A stretch of 64,000 nucleotides of DNA, from the NCBI RefSeq assembly GCF_000196615.1, contig NC_014306.1, positions 1,922,001 through 1,986,000 on the forward strand. Reading direction: 5' to 3'. The position numbers were made by a program, and so were the translations under genes. The stretch comes from Erwinia billingiae Eb661 (GTDB taxonomy: Bacteria; Pseudomonadota; Gammaproteobacteria; Enterobacterales; Enterobacteriaceae). Below are positions 35,533-44,839 of the stretch, in pieces. Every line of letters starts with the position of its first letter. Position 1 is the first letter of the stretch. A model generated the notes under the pieces. It ran no database searches. It was not told the origin of the DNA and worked only from the letters and a program-made list of their open reading frames with translations.

Positions 35533-38500
35533 TTAATCAACCTCAGTCTGCATCACCAGGCTCATCGAAGCCGGCAGCACGGTCAGCGTCACCACCGTCG
35601 CCACTAACAGTCCGCCGGTGATTGCCCAGGCCATCGGACCCCAAAAAACCTGATGGGAGATCGGGATCATCCCGAGGATCGCCGCGCAGGCGGTGAGCAT
35701 AATCGGACGTGAACGGTTCAGCGCCGCCGCAATGATCGCGGCATCATGCGCCATGCCGGCGCGGGTATTGTTATCCACCTCGCTGATCAGGATCACCGCA
35801 TTGCGGATGATCATCCCGGTCAGCGCGATCACCCCCAGCAGGGCGACAAACCCCATCGGCGTGCCCGACGGCAGCATCGCCATCACGATGCCAATCAGGC
35901 CAAAGGGTGCCATCAGCAGCGCCAGGAAAAGCCGTGAAAAGCGCTGCAGCTGCACCATCAGCAGCACCAGCATGATGCCCAGCGTCACCGGCAGCACGGC
36001 AAAGATCGAGCCGTTGCCTTTGTTTGATTCGGCCACCGTGCCCAGCTCTTCGATGCTATAGCCCGAGGGCAACGAGGTGCGGAATCGGTCAATGGCCGGT
36101 GCGAGGCTGTCCGACAGGGCTTCAGCCCGGACGCCGGGTGCCACATCGGTCTGCACGGTAATAAACGGCAGCCGCTGGTGTCGCCAGATAACCGGATCGT
36201 CAACCAGCCATTGTGGCGTTGCCACCTGGGCCAGCGGGATCTTCTCTCCCCGACTGTTGGTAAACAGCATCCCGGAAAGCGCCGCCAGGTCCTGCCGATC
36301 GCTGTCGCTGCCGCGGAGCACCACGCCAAGCTGACGGTTACCCTCACGCAAGGTGGTGACCTGCTTACCTGACCAGTAAGTGTTCAGCCCGTCGGCGAGA
36401 CTTTCCGAAGACAGGCCCGCCGCCCGCGCCGCAGTCTGGTTAACCAGCAGGTTGGTGACCCGCTCGGGCTCACCTGAGGTCAGATTCACATCGCGGGTCA
36501 GGGCATTTTTGCCGACCACTTCCGCCAGCTGACGGGCAAAGATGCCTACGGTGTCGTTATCCGGTCCCGTCACCCGGTATTTAACCGGCCAGCCCACCGG
36601 CGGCCCCAGCTCCAGCGGCGACACGCGGGTGGTGATATCGCTGAAGTGCTGACTCAGCATCGCCTGTAGCTGGCTGCGCAGGCGATCGCGGGCGGCGAGG
36701 TCTTTCGCCACCACCACCAGCTGCGCGGTATTTTCATTGTCGTTAAGTACGTCCATCGGCAGATAGAAGCGGATCGCGCCGCCGCCGATATAGCTGCTGA
36801 AACGATCGACGTTATCATTGCCCTTCAGCCGGGCTTCCAGATCGCGGGTTCTGCGGGCGGTCTCCGCCTGAGAGGCATTGGCGGGCAGGTTCAGGCTGAC
36901 CAGCAGCTCGGGACGATCGGAGGCCGGGAAGAATTCGCCCTGCATAAAGGTGGTTCCCCACGCCGACAGGGCCAGCAGGCACAGCGCGATGCCAATGGTC
37001 AGCAGGCGGTGGCGCAACACGCGCTGGAGAATTTCGCGATACCAGCCGATGAGTTTGCCTTCTTTTCTGACGTGCCCGTGCAGGGATTCGGCCAACATCC
37101 AGCTGCCGATCAGGGGCGAAAACAGTATCGCCACGCCCCAGGAGCACAGCAGCGAAATCAGCACCACCGCGAACAGGGAATAACAGTATTCCCCGGCGGC
37201 AGAGGCGGCAAAACCGACCGGGATAAAGCCGCTGATCATCACCAGCGTGCCGGTCAGCATCGGAAACGCCGTGGTTTCAAACGCCACCGTCGCCGCCCGC
37301 CAGCGGCTGTCGCCCGCTTCCAGACGGGTGACCATGGTTTCCACGGCGATCATCGCGTCATCGACCATCAGGCCGAGGGCAACGATCAGCGCACCCAGTG
37401 AAATGCGCTGCAGCCCGATCCCCGCCAGCTGCATACCGATAAAGGTCAGGGCCAGCACCAGCGGGATGGCGGCCGCCACCACCAGGCCGGCCCGCATTCC
37501 CAACGAGAGAAAAGACACCGCCAGCACAATGGCGATCGCTTCCAGCAGCACCCGGACAAAGCTGCCAATTGCCTGAACCACCACCTGGCTTTGATCGGCA
37601 ACCCGCACCACCTCAATGCCGTGCGGCAGCTGCTGCTGGATCGCCGCCATCCGCTGATTCAGCGCCTTGCCGAATGCCGGCATATTGCCGCCAGCGGCCA
37701 TGGAAATGGCCAGCCCTATCGCCGGCTCACCGTTTACGCGAAATGCCGGCGCAGGCGGGTCAGCGATATCACGGGTGACGCTGGCAATATCCGCCAGCGG
37801 GATATAGCGACCGGCGATATTCAAGGTCACCTGGCGCAGACTCTGTTCTGAGGTAAAAGCTCCGCTGACCCTCAGCGCGATATTTTCACTGGGCGTCCTT
37901 AAGGTGCCCGCTGAAACCACGGCATTCTGCTGTTTCAGCGCGTCCGCCACCCGATCGGCAGTGATCCCCATTCCCGCCAGCTTATGCAACGAGAAGGCCA
38001 CGGTGATCTGTTGTTCCTGAACGCCGATCAGCCGGATTTTGCCCACGTCCGTCAGGCTGGCCAGGCTGCGGCGAACCGTTTCAACCCGGTCGCGCAACTC
38101 CTGCGGGCTAAACCCCTCGGCGGTAAAGCCGTAAATAGTGCCCCAGGTGTCATCGAACTCATCGTTGACCGCCGGGGTACTGACGCCATCAGGCAGGGAA
38201 GGCGTCAGGTCCTGCACCTTCTTTCTGACCTGATACCAGATATCCGCCACCGCATTGGGCGGCGTGTCATCGCGCAGGTTGACGAACAGGGTGGTTTGAC
38301 CGGCGCGCGTTTCGCTTTCGACATAGTCCAGATGCGGGATCTCCTGCAGCGTTTGTTCCAGCGGATCGGTCACCAGATTGACCATGTCCGTGACCGTCGC
38401 CCCAGGCCACTGCGCACCGATCACCGCCGTTTTGATGGTGAAAGCAGGATCTTCGTTTCTCGGCAGCTGCTCAAAGCTCATAATGCCCGCAGCCATGATT

Positions 38501-38571
38501 AACAGCATAAAAAACACCATCAGCTGCTGGTGGCTCAGCGCCCAGCGTGAAAGATTGAATTTGGTATTCAT
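35533..38571 (-). CDS. RND-type efflux pump permease (AcrB/MdtB-like)
   Basis: A 1012-residue inner-membrane pump with the RND layout: 12 helices, two large periplasmic loops, and the proton-relay pair D-D in ALGLMVDDAMIAVETMVTRL. The N-terminal blocks (SFEQLPRNEDPAFTIKTAVIGAQWPGAT, DPLEQTLQEIPHLDYVESET) are of the hydrophobic/amphiphilic efflux type. It forms a complex with the lipoprotein adaptor, whose gene overlaps by four bases, and must borrow an outer-membrane channel such as TolC, since none is encoded here. An AdeRS-like two-component system lies directly upstream on the same strand. Confidence 0.92.
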   Translation of the reverse strand: MNTKFNLSRWALSHQQLMVFFMLLIMAAGIMSFEQLPRNEDPAFTIKTAVIGAQWPGATVTDMVNLVTDPLEQTLQEIPHLDYVESETRAGQTTLFVNLRDDTPPNAVADIWYQVRKKVQDLTPSLPDGVSTPAVNDEFDDTWGTIYGFTAEGFSPQELRDRVETVRRSLASLTDVGKIRLIGVQEQQITVAFSLHKLAGMGITADRVADALKQQNAVVSAGTLRTPSENIALRVSGAFTSEQSLRQVTLNIAGRYIPLADIASVTRDIADPPAPAFRVNGEPAIGLAISMAAGGNMPAFGKALNQRMAAIQQQLPHGIEVVRVADQSQVVVQAIGSFVRVLLEAIAIVLAVSFLSLGMRAGLVVAAAIPLVLALTFIGMQLAGIGLQRISLGALIVALGLMVDDAMIAVETMVTRLEAGDSRWRAATVAFETTAFPMLTGTLVMISGFIPVGFAASAAGEYCYSLFAVVLISLLCSWGVAILFSPLIGSWMLAESLHGHVRKEGKLIGWYREILQRVLRHRLLTIGIALCLLALSAWGTTFMQGEFFPASDRPELLVSLNLPANASQAETARRTRDLEARLKGNDNVDRFSSYIGGGAIRFYLPMDVLNDNENTAQLVVVAKDLAARDRLRSQLQAMLSQHFSDITTRVSPLELGPPVGWPVKYRVTGPDNDTVGIFARQLAEVVGKNALTRDVNLTSGEPERVTNLLVNQTAARAAGLSSESLADGLNTYWSGKQVTTLREGNRQLGVVLRGSDSDRQDLAALSGMLFTNSRGEKIPLAQVATPQWLVDDPVIWRHQRLPFITVQTDVAPGVRAEALSDSLAPAIDRFRTSLPSGYSIEELGTVAESNKGNGSIFAVLPVTLGIMLVLLMVQLQRFSRLFLALLMAPFGLIGIVMAMLPSGTPMGFVALLGVIALTGMIIRNAVILISEVDNNTRAGMAHDAAIIAAALNRSRPIMLTACAAILGMIPISHQVFWGPMAWAITGGLLVATVVTLTVLPASMSLVMQTEVD

Positions 38572-39698
38572 GGATTCGGCTCCCCAGCACTGACTTTCTC
38601 GCCATCGCGCAGATGACTGACGCCGGCGGTCACTACCGCCTCACCGGGTGCGATGCCGGATTTCACCCATACCGCGTCCACGGTGAAGCGGTCGACCACC
38701 ACCGGACGCAGGTGCACGGTCTGGGTGTGGCGATCGACCACAAATAGCGCGGCGGCGTGTTGAGAACGGGTCAGCGCCGGGGCCGGAAGGCGGATGGCAG
38801 ACTGTCCCGGCAGGGTTATCTGGCCGAGTACGCTGGCTCCCAACGCTATCGCGTCCGGCGGATTGTTCAGGGTGACGCGGATGCGCCAGGTGCGGGTTTG
38901 CGCATCGGCCTGCGGGCTGACGTCACGCAGCGATCCGCTGACCTGAACCGCCGGATTGGCAAGCAGGGTGATCAGCAACGGTGTGCTGGCGTTTGCGCTG
39001 AACAGGTGAGGGTCGGCGACATCAAAGACGGCATCGCGGCTGCCTGAGGTGGCGAGCGTCACCACGGTCTGGCCTTCGCTGACCACCTGTCCGGCAGAGG
39101 CGCTGACGCCGGTGATAATGCCGTCTTCCGGCGCGTTCAGCGTGGTCCAGGACAGGGTTTCTCTGGCATTGCTGAGGGCTGCCTGACTGCTTTTCAGTCG
39201 GGCGGCGGCGGACTGCCAGTCTGATTTCGCGGTATCCAGCTGGACGCGGGCAATCGCGCCCTGCGGCATCAGCAGCGTCATTCGCTTCAGGCTGAGGGCG
39301 GCCAGATGTTCGGCAGCTGCGGCACTTTCAACGTCTGCCTGGGCGCTGAGCAGCTGATTATGGCTGCTCTCACTTTCGATGGTCGCCAGCGACTGTCCGG
39401 CGTGCACCCGGTCGCCAACGTCAACCGCTCTGGCGGTGATCCTGCCATCAAGGCGAAAGCCCAGCGTGATTTGATCGTGGGCACGTATTTCGCCGGTCTG
39501 GCTCAGTGACACACCCGACTCGGGAGCGGGGGCCAGGATGAAGCGAACGGGGCGCGGAGGCGCGACCGGCAGCGGGGATTTTTCGCCGCAGCCGCTCAGT
39601 GAACAGGTCACCGGCAGGATAACCAGCAGGGTATTTTTTAGGCTCACGGCCAGGGCATGCAGTGTTTGTCTGACGAAAGGGATAATCAACGTGGTCAT
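38568..39698 (-). CDS. RND efflux periplasmic adaptor (membrane-fusion lipoprotein)
   Basis: A 376-residue adaptor with a lipobox (L-S-G-C, lipid attachment expected at C37) after a long hydrophobic signal. Then come a barrel-sandwich hybrid/lipoyl half (ITARAVDVGDRVHAGQSLATIES), a helical hairpin, and the second lipoyl half (LNAPEDGIITGVSASAGQVVSEGQTVV). It bridges the pump and an outer-membrane channel. The ATG at 39698 has AGGA eight bases upstream; the longer frame starts without a ribosome-binding site. That AGGA lies inside one arm of a perfect inverted repeat, see 39706-39737. Confidence 0.9.
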   Translation of the reverse strand: MTTLIIPFVRQTLHALAVSLKNTLLVILPVTCSLSGCGEKSPLPVAPPRPVRFILAPAPESGVSLSQTGEIRAHDQITLGFRLDGRITARAVDVGDRVHAGQSLATIESESSHNQLLSAQADVESAAAAEHLAALSLKRMTLLMPQGAIARVQLDTAKSDWQSAAARLKSSQAALSNARETLSWTTLNAPEDGIITGVSASAGQVVSEGQTVVTLATSGSRDAVFDVADPHLFSANASTPLLITLLANPAVQVSGSLRDVSPQADAQTRTWRIRVTLNNPPDAIALGASVLGQITLPGQSAIRLPAPALTRSQHAAALFVVDRHTQTVHLRPVVVDRFTVDAVWVKSGIAPGEAVVTAGVSHLRDGEKVSAGEPNP

Positions 39699-39705
39699 GG
39701 TTATC

Positions 39706-39737
39706 GTCCTGAAACTGAATCGCGTCAGTTTCAGGAC
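39706..39737 (-). promoter_or_regulatory. 13-bp inverted repeat that covers the ribosome-binding site of the adaptor gene
   Basis: GTCCTGAAACTGA (39706-39718) and TCAGTTTCAGGAC (39725-39737) are exact complements around a six-base centre. On the minus strand the second arm ends in AGGAC, the only ribosome-binding site for the ATG at 39698. In RNA the hairpin would hide it; in DNA the repeat could be an operator. No U-tract follows, so a simple terminator is unlikely. Confidence 0.65.
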
Positions 39738-39789
39738 CACCTGTCCAGAATCGCCGTATGTTTTATCAAGATGGGGTCAATTTCTGACT

Positions 39790-40977
39790 TTATTGCGCAT
39801 TTTTATCCCGGTCGGTGGGAAGCATAACCGTTATCAGCAGGCCGCCGTCGTCCGGCAGCGTTGCAACCACATCGCCACCGTGCGCCAGACAGATGGCGCG
39901 GGCAATCGACAGACCCAGCCCGCTGCCGCCCGAATGCCGCGCCCGTGAGGAATCGGCCCGGGTGAAGCGGTCGAACAGCGAAGGCAGAAAGTCTTCCGCC
40001 ACACCCGGCCCACGATCTTTAAAGCAGATCGATTGCCGGTCGCCTTGGCTTTCCAGCCACACGCTGAGGCGTCGGCCCTCGGCTGCATAGCGTAGGGCAT
40101 TCTCCATCACGATAGTGAACACCTGCGCCAGACGGAAGGCGTCTCCGGTGATCATGCGGGGGGCCTGTTCTCTGATGACGATCGCCATGCCCAGCGCTTC
40201 CGCCTGCGGCGTCAGCCAGTTCGCCCGCTCGTGCAGCAGCTCGGTGATATCCAGGCTCTCATGATGCAACACCAGCTGCCCGGCATCCGCCAGTGAGAGC
40301 AGGTGCAGCTCATCGGTTAAGCGGCTGAGATGCTGTAACTGCTTCATCACCATCTGCAATTGCTCAGGCTCCGGCTGGAAAACCCCATCCAGCATGCCCT
40401 GCATCCGGCCAATGGCGGCGGTTAATGGCGAGCGCAGTTCATGGGCCATCGCCACGTGCGACGCCTGCAGCTCACGATCGTACCTCTCCAGCTGCGCGGT
40501 CATGGCGTTAAAGTCGGCGGTAAACCGCACCAGCTCGGTCGGGGCATTTTTTATCTGTGCCGCGCGGGTGGAAAATTCGCCGCGTGCCACCGCGCCGGCG
40601 GCCAGCACCAGGCTGCCAAACTGTGCAGATAACGGCCGGGCGATACGCAAACCGACCAGGGTGATCACCGGGATCATGATGACGATCATCACCCCCAGCG
40701 CAATCCAGTCAGGCGAAGCGATAGAGGGCACCGAATACTGCAGCCCCCAGCGATCGTCCATAATCTGATGGAAGCGGGCAGGATTGAGGGTCGGGTTGTG
40801 GAGGAGGATCTGAAATTCCTGCTTCAGTGCCGGTGACATCCGCTGCATGATCCACATATTTTCCAGCGCAAACCGCAGCCACATTAACGCCGCGATAATG
40901 ACGATGGTGCCAATCGCCAGCGCCAGGATGCGCATACAGATCCAGCGCCATAAAAACTGATGGGAAATTTTACTCAT
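39790..40977 (-). CDS. Sensor histidine kinase (AdeS/BaeS-like) next to the RND pump
   Basis: A 395-residue membrane kinase: an N-terminal helix, a periplasmic segment of about 60 residues, a second helix near 85-105, a HAMP linker, the H-box SHVAMAHELRSPLTAAIG with the phospho-accepting His, and a HATPase domain (N-box MENALRYA, G-boxes DRGPGV and GGSGLGLSIA). It is co-transcribed after its response regulator with a four-base overlap. It should sense envelope or compound stress and set pump expression. Confidence 0.9.
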   Translation of the reverse strand: MSKISHQFLWRWICMRILALAIGTIVIIAALMWLRFALENMWIMQRMSPALKQEFQILLHNPTLNPARFHQIMDDRWGLQYSVPSIASPDWIALGVMIVIMIPVITLVGLRIARPLSAQFGSLVLAAGAVARGEFSTRAAQIKNAPTELVRFTADFNAMTAQLERYDRELQASHVAMAHELRSPLTAAIGRMQGMLDGVFQPEPEQLQMVMKQLQHLSRLTDELHLLSLADAGQLVLHHESLDITELLHERANWLTPQAEALGMAIVIREQAPRMITGDAFRLAQVFTIVMENALRYAAEGRRLSVWLESQGDRQSICFKDRGPGVAEDFLPSLFDRFTRADSSRARHSGGSGLGLSIARAICLAHGGDVVATLPDDGGLLITVMLPTDRDKNAQ

Positions 40978-41666
40978 GGCTGTCTGAACCGGTAGCCGAC
41001 GCTACGCACATTGATCAACACCTCGCTGATGCCCGCCAGCTCCAGTTTTTTGCGCAGATTATAAACGTGGGTATCAACCACCCGTTCCAGCGCTTCGCTG
41101 TCCGGCAGGCATTTCTCCAGCAGTTGCAGGCGTGAAAAAGCACGGGTAGGGGATTGCATTAAGGTGGTGAGCAGACAGAATTCGGTTGGCGTCAGGTCCA
41201 GCAAGGCGCGGCCCGCTTCGCTGCCCACCGTGGCGGTCATCGATTCGCTGTCGACTTCCAGCCCGTTCCAGCGCAGCCGCTCATCCGCCAGCGCCGCCGG
41301 GACGCCGCGCCGCAGCACGGCGTGGACGCGGGCGACCACTTCTCCGGGATTGTAGGGCTTGACCACGTAGTCATCGGCGCCGTAACGCAGCGCGCCAATC
41401 TTGTCATGCGCTTCGCCCATCGCGGTGACCATAATCACCGGCACGTGGCTTTTTCGCCGCAGCGCAGCCAGCACCTCGGTGCCATTCAGGCCGGGCAACA
41501 TCACGTCCAGCAGGATCAGATTCGGTTTCCACTGGGCGACAACATCGAGCGCGCGCAGCCCATCGCCGACAATGGCGACCTCAAAATGGTCCCTTTTCAG
41601 ATAGGCCTCCAGCACGCTGGCGGCATCCGCATCATCTTCAACGATCAGAATTCTTTTTGACTGCAT
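40974..41666 (-). CDS. OmpR-family response regulator (AdeR/BaeR-like)
   Basis: A 230-residue regulator with a receiver domain (phospho-acceptor D54 in LILLDVMLPGL, acidic pair DD at 11-12) and a winged-helix DNA-binding domain ending LERVVDTHVYNLRKKLE...INVRSVGYRF. By recall it is closer to AdeR than to OmpR. It leads a two-gene operon with the kinase; the adaptor and pump follow on the same strand after a 91-base gap, so they are its likely targets. A 17-bp palindrome lies 34 bases upstream of its start. Confidence 0.9.
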   Translation of the reverse strand: MQSKRILIVEDDADAASVLEAYLKRDHFEVAIVGDGLRALDVVAQWKPNLILLDVMLPGLNGTEVLAALRRKSHVPVIMVTAMGEAHDKIGALRYGADDYVVKPYNPGEVVARVHAVLRRGVPAALADERLRWNGLEVDSESMTATVGSEAGRALLDLTPTEFCLLTTLMQSPTRAFSRLQLLEKCLPDSEALERVVDTHVYNLRKKLELAGISEVLINVRSVGYRFRQP

Positions 41667-41699
41667 CGCTGCACCTTGACTCTTTCTTGATAATCATCT

Positions 41700-41716
41700 G
41701 CCAATATAATATTGGC
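41700..41716. promoter_or_regulatory. Perfect inverted repeat GCCAATA-N3-TATTGGC upstream of the response regulator
   Basis: GCCAATATAATATTGGC has seven-base arms around TAA, 34 bases from the regulator start. It may be an operator or overlap the -10 region (TATAAT lies inside it). The rest of the interval 41667-41990 is AT-rich with no gene. Confidence 0.55.
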
Positions 41717-41990
41717 GTATTTATAATTTACTTATCAACACGTCACGCATTAAATAAAATGTAATGGTCATTTAATTTGTATTAAGCGGCTGCTGGTAAA
41801 ACTATTTCCTGAAATTAAAAGCAGAGTACAACAAAACAATCGCCATCAATAGCACTATTTTTCTGTGAAATAAGTCGGTCTTGACACGTTCTTAATAAAT
41901 AACCGACCGTCTGTTGATAACGTGCGCTCATCATCCGCTCATTCCAGGGACCCTGAGTCAGGGTAAGAAAATCCGACATGAGTGATTGTG

Positions 41991-42779
41991 ATGAAGCCGA
42001 TAAATAGACTGTGGCCTTTAGCCTCCCTGCTGTTAATTGCCCAGAGCGTGTCAGTGCGAGCCGTTCAGGCTGCACCGGCCGATCCCAGCCTGATGGTGGG
42101 CATCGGCGCGGTGAATACGCCGCGTTACAGCGGTTCCGACCAGCGTCAGTGGCAGATTGTCCCGCTGGTGCAGGCGCGCGACGGCGCGTTTTTCTTCGAT
42201 TCGCAAAAAGGTCTGGGCTACGACCTGCAGGCGGATAATGGCCTCTATCTGGAACACACGCTGGGCTACAACCTTGGGCGGTCAGACGACAACAATCTCT
42301 GGCGGGATGGCTCTGATAAGCTGAAGGGCATGGGCAATATCAGCGCGGTGGCCAATACGGCGATCGCCGTTGGCTGGCAGGCCACGCCGTGGTTTTCCGT
42401 TGAAGGTAAGGCCACCTTACCGCTGACGGATTCGCAGGGCGTGCAGTATCAGGGCTCCGTCACGCTGCTGCCCTGGCAGACCAGCACCGACACGGTGGCG
42501 TTACAGACGGCGGCGCTGTTTGGCGATGCCCGCTACAACAATACCTTTTATGGCGTCAACCCACAGCAGAGCGAGCGCAGCGGCTATGCAACTTATTACA
42601 CCGGCGGTGGCTTCTACGGCATGCAGTCGAGCCTGACCTGGAATCATCAGTACAGCGCGCAGTGGGGCAGCATGCTGATCGGTAATTATACCTGGCTGGG
42701 TGATAAGGCGGATGACAGCCCGATTGTGTATCGCCGGAATGAATTTACCGCCATCGCCGCCATTACTTACAGCTTCTGA
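41991..42779 (+). CDS. MipA/OmpV family outer-membrane protein
   Basis: A 262-residue protein with a signal peptide (to about AVQA/APAD) and a beta-barrel pattern of alternating hydrophobic residues ending in Phe (ITYSF). The early block MVGIGAVNTPRYSGSDQRQWQIVPLVQARDGAFFFD is characteristic of MipA/OmpV, which scaffold murein enzymes or act as stress-related barrels. Start choice is uncertain: ATG at 41991 or GTG at 41982; neither has a strong ribosome-binding site. It is divergent from the response regulator and could be under its control. Confidence 0.85.
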   Translation: MKPINRLWPLASLLLIAQSVSVRAVQAAPADPSLMVGIGAVNTPRYSGSDQRQWQIVPLVQARDGAFFFDSQKGLGYDLQADNGLYLEHTLGYNLGRSDDNNLWRDGSDKLKGMGNISAVANTAIAVGWQATPWFSVEGKATLPLTDSQGVQYQGSVTLLPWQTSTDTVALQTAALFGDARYNNTFYGVNPQQSERSGYATYYTGGGFYGMQSSLTWNHQYSAQWGSMLIGNYTWLGDKADDSPIVYRRNEFTAIAAITYSF

Positions 42780-42832
42780 TTTACCTTAAGTCCGGTTTAT
42801 TAGGTTATTAAAATTTACGCGTGGTGCAATAT

Positions 42833-42994
42833 ATGACAAAACGCTCAGCGGAGTATCTGGAACCTTACCGGTCGCGGAATCATTCCACAGAATTGCGGTC
42901 GACTGAAAAAGAATCAGGCGAAGGGGAAGTACTGTGCATAATACTTGCCGGCTATCTGCTGAGTTATTTTATTCTTTACTTACTGCTGGCGTGA
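42833..42994 (+). CDS. Candidate 53-residue single-pass membrane protein
   Basis: An open frame of 54 codons beginning ATG ACA AAA CGC. The first 32 residues are polar and charged (MTKRSAEYLEPYRSRNH at the start, then a Glu-rich stretch). The last 20 are strongly hydrophobic (CIILAGYLLSYFILYLLLA), ending directly at TGA, which is the layout of a tail-anchored small membrane protein. The ribosome-binding site is weak (GTGGTG eight bases upstream). It lies alone between MipA/OmpV and ApbE. I do not recognise the family, and it may be chance. Confidence 0.42.
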   Translation: MTKRSAEYLEPYRSRNHSTELRSTEKESGEGEVLCIILAGYLLSYFILYLLLA

Positions 42995-43151
42995 AGGCGT
43001 AGCGGTGAATAAGCAGATGTTAACCCTGATAAAACAATCTTAAGCCTCACCGGCTATCGATCGCCCAGCGATGCGGATGGCAAAAACCAGCAGAAAATGA
43101 TGCGCCGTGGCACAATGTCAGCCCTATCTGGGCAGAAAGCAGGAGCGCAGC

Positions 43152-44117
43152 ATGTCATCTGACACCCACGTCTATTCCTACTCCGCAGTGCTGATGGGGT
43201 CGCCGATCCTTCTCAAACTGTTTGATCATAATGAAGCGCTGGCCGGCGCGGTGTTCAGAGTGATTAAGCAGCAGGAGATTTTGCTGACGGTCAACCGGCC
43301 GCAGTCGGAAGTGATGTCGGTCAACCATGCCGCCGGCGTCGAACCGGTGGTGGTCAGCCAGCCGGTGTTTGACCTGATCGCCCGCGCCAGAGCGGTCAGC
43401 GTATTACCGGAAAGCCTGTTTAACGTCACCATCGGCCCGCTGGTTAAACGCTGGAAGATCGGTTTTCACGGCGACAGCGTGCCGCCGGCGGAAGAACTTC
43501 AGGCGCTGCTGCCGCTGACCAATCCGCAGCAGGTGATCCTCGACCCAGCGGCCCGTTCGGTGTTTCTACCACAGCGCGGGATGGAGATCGATTTGGGGGC
43601 CATCGCCAAAGGCTATATTGCCGATCGGGTACGGGATTTTTTACGTCAGCAGGGCGTTGAACATGCGCTGATCAATCTGGGTGGCAACGTGCAGACGCTG
43701 GGCGGAACGCCGGATAGCGAGGCGCCGGGCTGGGGCATCGGCCTGAAGAAGCCGTTTGGAGCGCCGGAAGAACTGATTGGGGTGATCACCGTCAGCGGCA
43801 AATCGGTGGTGACCTCCGGCGTATACGAGCGATATTTCGAGCTGGCCGGCAAGCGCTACCATCACATTTTGGACCCGGCCAGCGGCTATCCGCTGGATAA
43901 CGAATTACTGAGCGTGACGGTGATCTCTGAGGACTCCATCGACGGGGATATTTACACCACCTTGCTGTACGGAATGGGCGTTAAAAAAGGCCTCGACTAT
44001 CTGGCAAACACACCCGAAATCGAAGCCGTTTTTGTGACCCGCGACCGCCAGGTGATCTGCTCTTCCCAGCGGCAGTTTAGCTTCACGCTGCTGGACGCGG
44101 ATTTTCACGCCGTTTAA
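43152..44117 (+). CDS. ApbE-type FAD:protein FMN transferase
   Basis: A 321-residue ApbE-family enzyme that moves FMN from FAD onto a Thr/Ser in the D-x-x-T/S-G-A-T/S motif of target flavoproteins. Family motifs are FNVTIGPLVKRWKIG, the EIDLGAIAKGYIADRV block, HALINLGGNVQTLGG, and the metal-binding DPASGYPLDN...TVISEDSIDGD. AGGAGCGC precedes the ATG at 43152; the longer frame lacks a ribosome-binding site. There is no lipobox, so it probably works in the cytoplasm, as needed for the soluble fumarate-reductase-like protein at 20933-23710, whose motif it should recognise. It converges on dcuR with two bases between the stops. Confidence 0.9.
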   Translation: MSSDTHVYSYSAVLMGSPILLKLFDHNEALAGAVFRVIKQQEILLTVNRPQSEVMSVNHAAGVEPVVVSQPVFDLIARARAVSVLPESLFNVTIGPLVKRWKIGFHGDSVPPAEELQALLPLTNPQQVILDPAARSVFLPQRGMEIDLGAIAKGYIADRVRDFLRQQGVEHALINLGGNVQTLGGTPDSEAPGWGIGLKKPFGAPEELIGVITVSGKSVVTSGVYERYFELAGKRYHHILDPASGYPLDNELLSVTVISEDSIDGDIYTTLLYGMGVKKGLDYLANTPEIEAVFVTRDRQVICSSQRQFSFTLLDADFHAV

Positions 44118-44119
44118 GG

Positions 44120-44839
44120 CTACTGGCAAAACTGTTTTAACAGCTCGCGATGTTCCGCCTGCAAGCGGTAGCGATAAACCGGCCGGCCGGTTAAACCATA
44201 ATGCAGGTTGGTGGAGAGGATTTTACGCTGCGCCAGCCAGATCAGGTATTTGCGGCACGACACGCGGGAAATGGCCACGGCGGCGGCCAGATCGTCGGTT
44301 GAAAACTCGCTGTCGTGATGGCTGTCAATCCACAGGCACAGCGTGCGCAGCGTTTGCGGCGTTAAGCCTTTTGGCAGACGGTGCGCTTCGGTGACGTCCG
44401 GCGGATTGCCGTGCAGCAGGGCATCGACATCGGTCTGCTGATACCACGGATGCTGGTCCTTAAGCGATTTCTTATGCTGCCAGCCGGTCAGCGCCTCTTC
44501 AAAGCGGGAGAACTGGAACGGCTTGATCAGATAATCCACCACGCCGTAATGCAGCGATTGCTGAATGGTCTGAGCATCGGCGGCGGAAGAGATGACGATG
44601 ACATCGATATTGCGCCTGGCCGCGCGCAGTTCAGGCAGTAAATCCAGCCCGTTTTCCTGTTGCATGTAGATATCCAGCAGGATCAAATCCACCGACAGTT
44701 CGCTGTGCAGCACCATTTCTCTGGCCTGTTTCAGCGTTGACGCCACGCCGCAGCAGGCAAATCCCGGGATCTGGCCAATGTAGCAGCGGTTCAGCTCTGC
44801 CACCATCGCATCATCATCGACGACTAACACATTTAGCAT
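44120..44839 (-). CDS. dcuR: Response regulator DcuR (C4-dicarboxylate response)
   Basis: A 239-residue CitB-type response regulator: a receiver domain with D56 (LILLDIYMQQENGLDLLP), then a helix-turn-helix output domain (RLPKGLTPQTLRTLCLWID, FSTDDLAAAVAISRVSCRKYL). It tracks E. coli DcuR along its length. The start at 44839 overlaps the dcuS stop by seven bases, and GGAGG lies 12 bases before it. In E. coli it activates fumarate reductase, fumarase B and the Dcu carrier; here the likely targets are the fumarate genes at 16987-23710. Confidence 0.93.
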   Translation of the reverse strand: MLNVLVVDDDAMVAELNRCYIGQIPGFACCGVASTLKQAREMVLHSELSVDLILLDIYMQQENGLDLLPELRAARRNIDVIVISSAADAQTIQQSLHYGVVDYLIKPFQFSRFEEALTGWQHKKSLKDQHPWYQQTDVDALLHGNPPDVTEAHRLPKGLTPQTLRTLCLWIDSHHDSEFSTDDLAAAVAISRVSCRKYLIWLAQRKILSTNLHYGLTGRPVYRYRLQAEHRELLKQFCQ

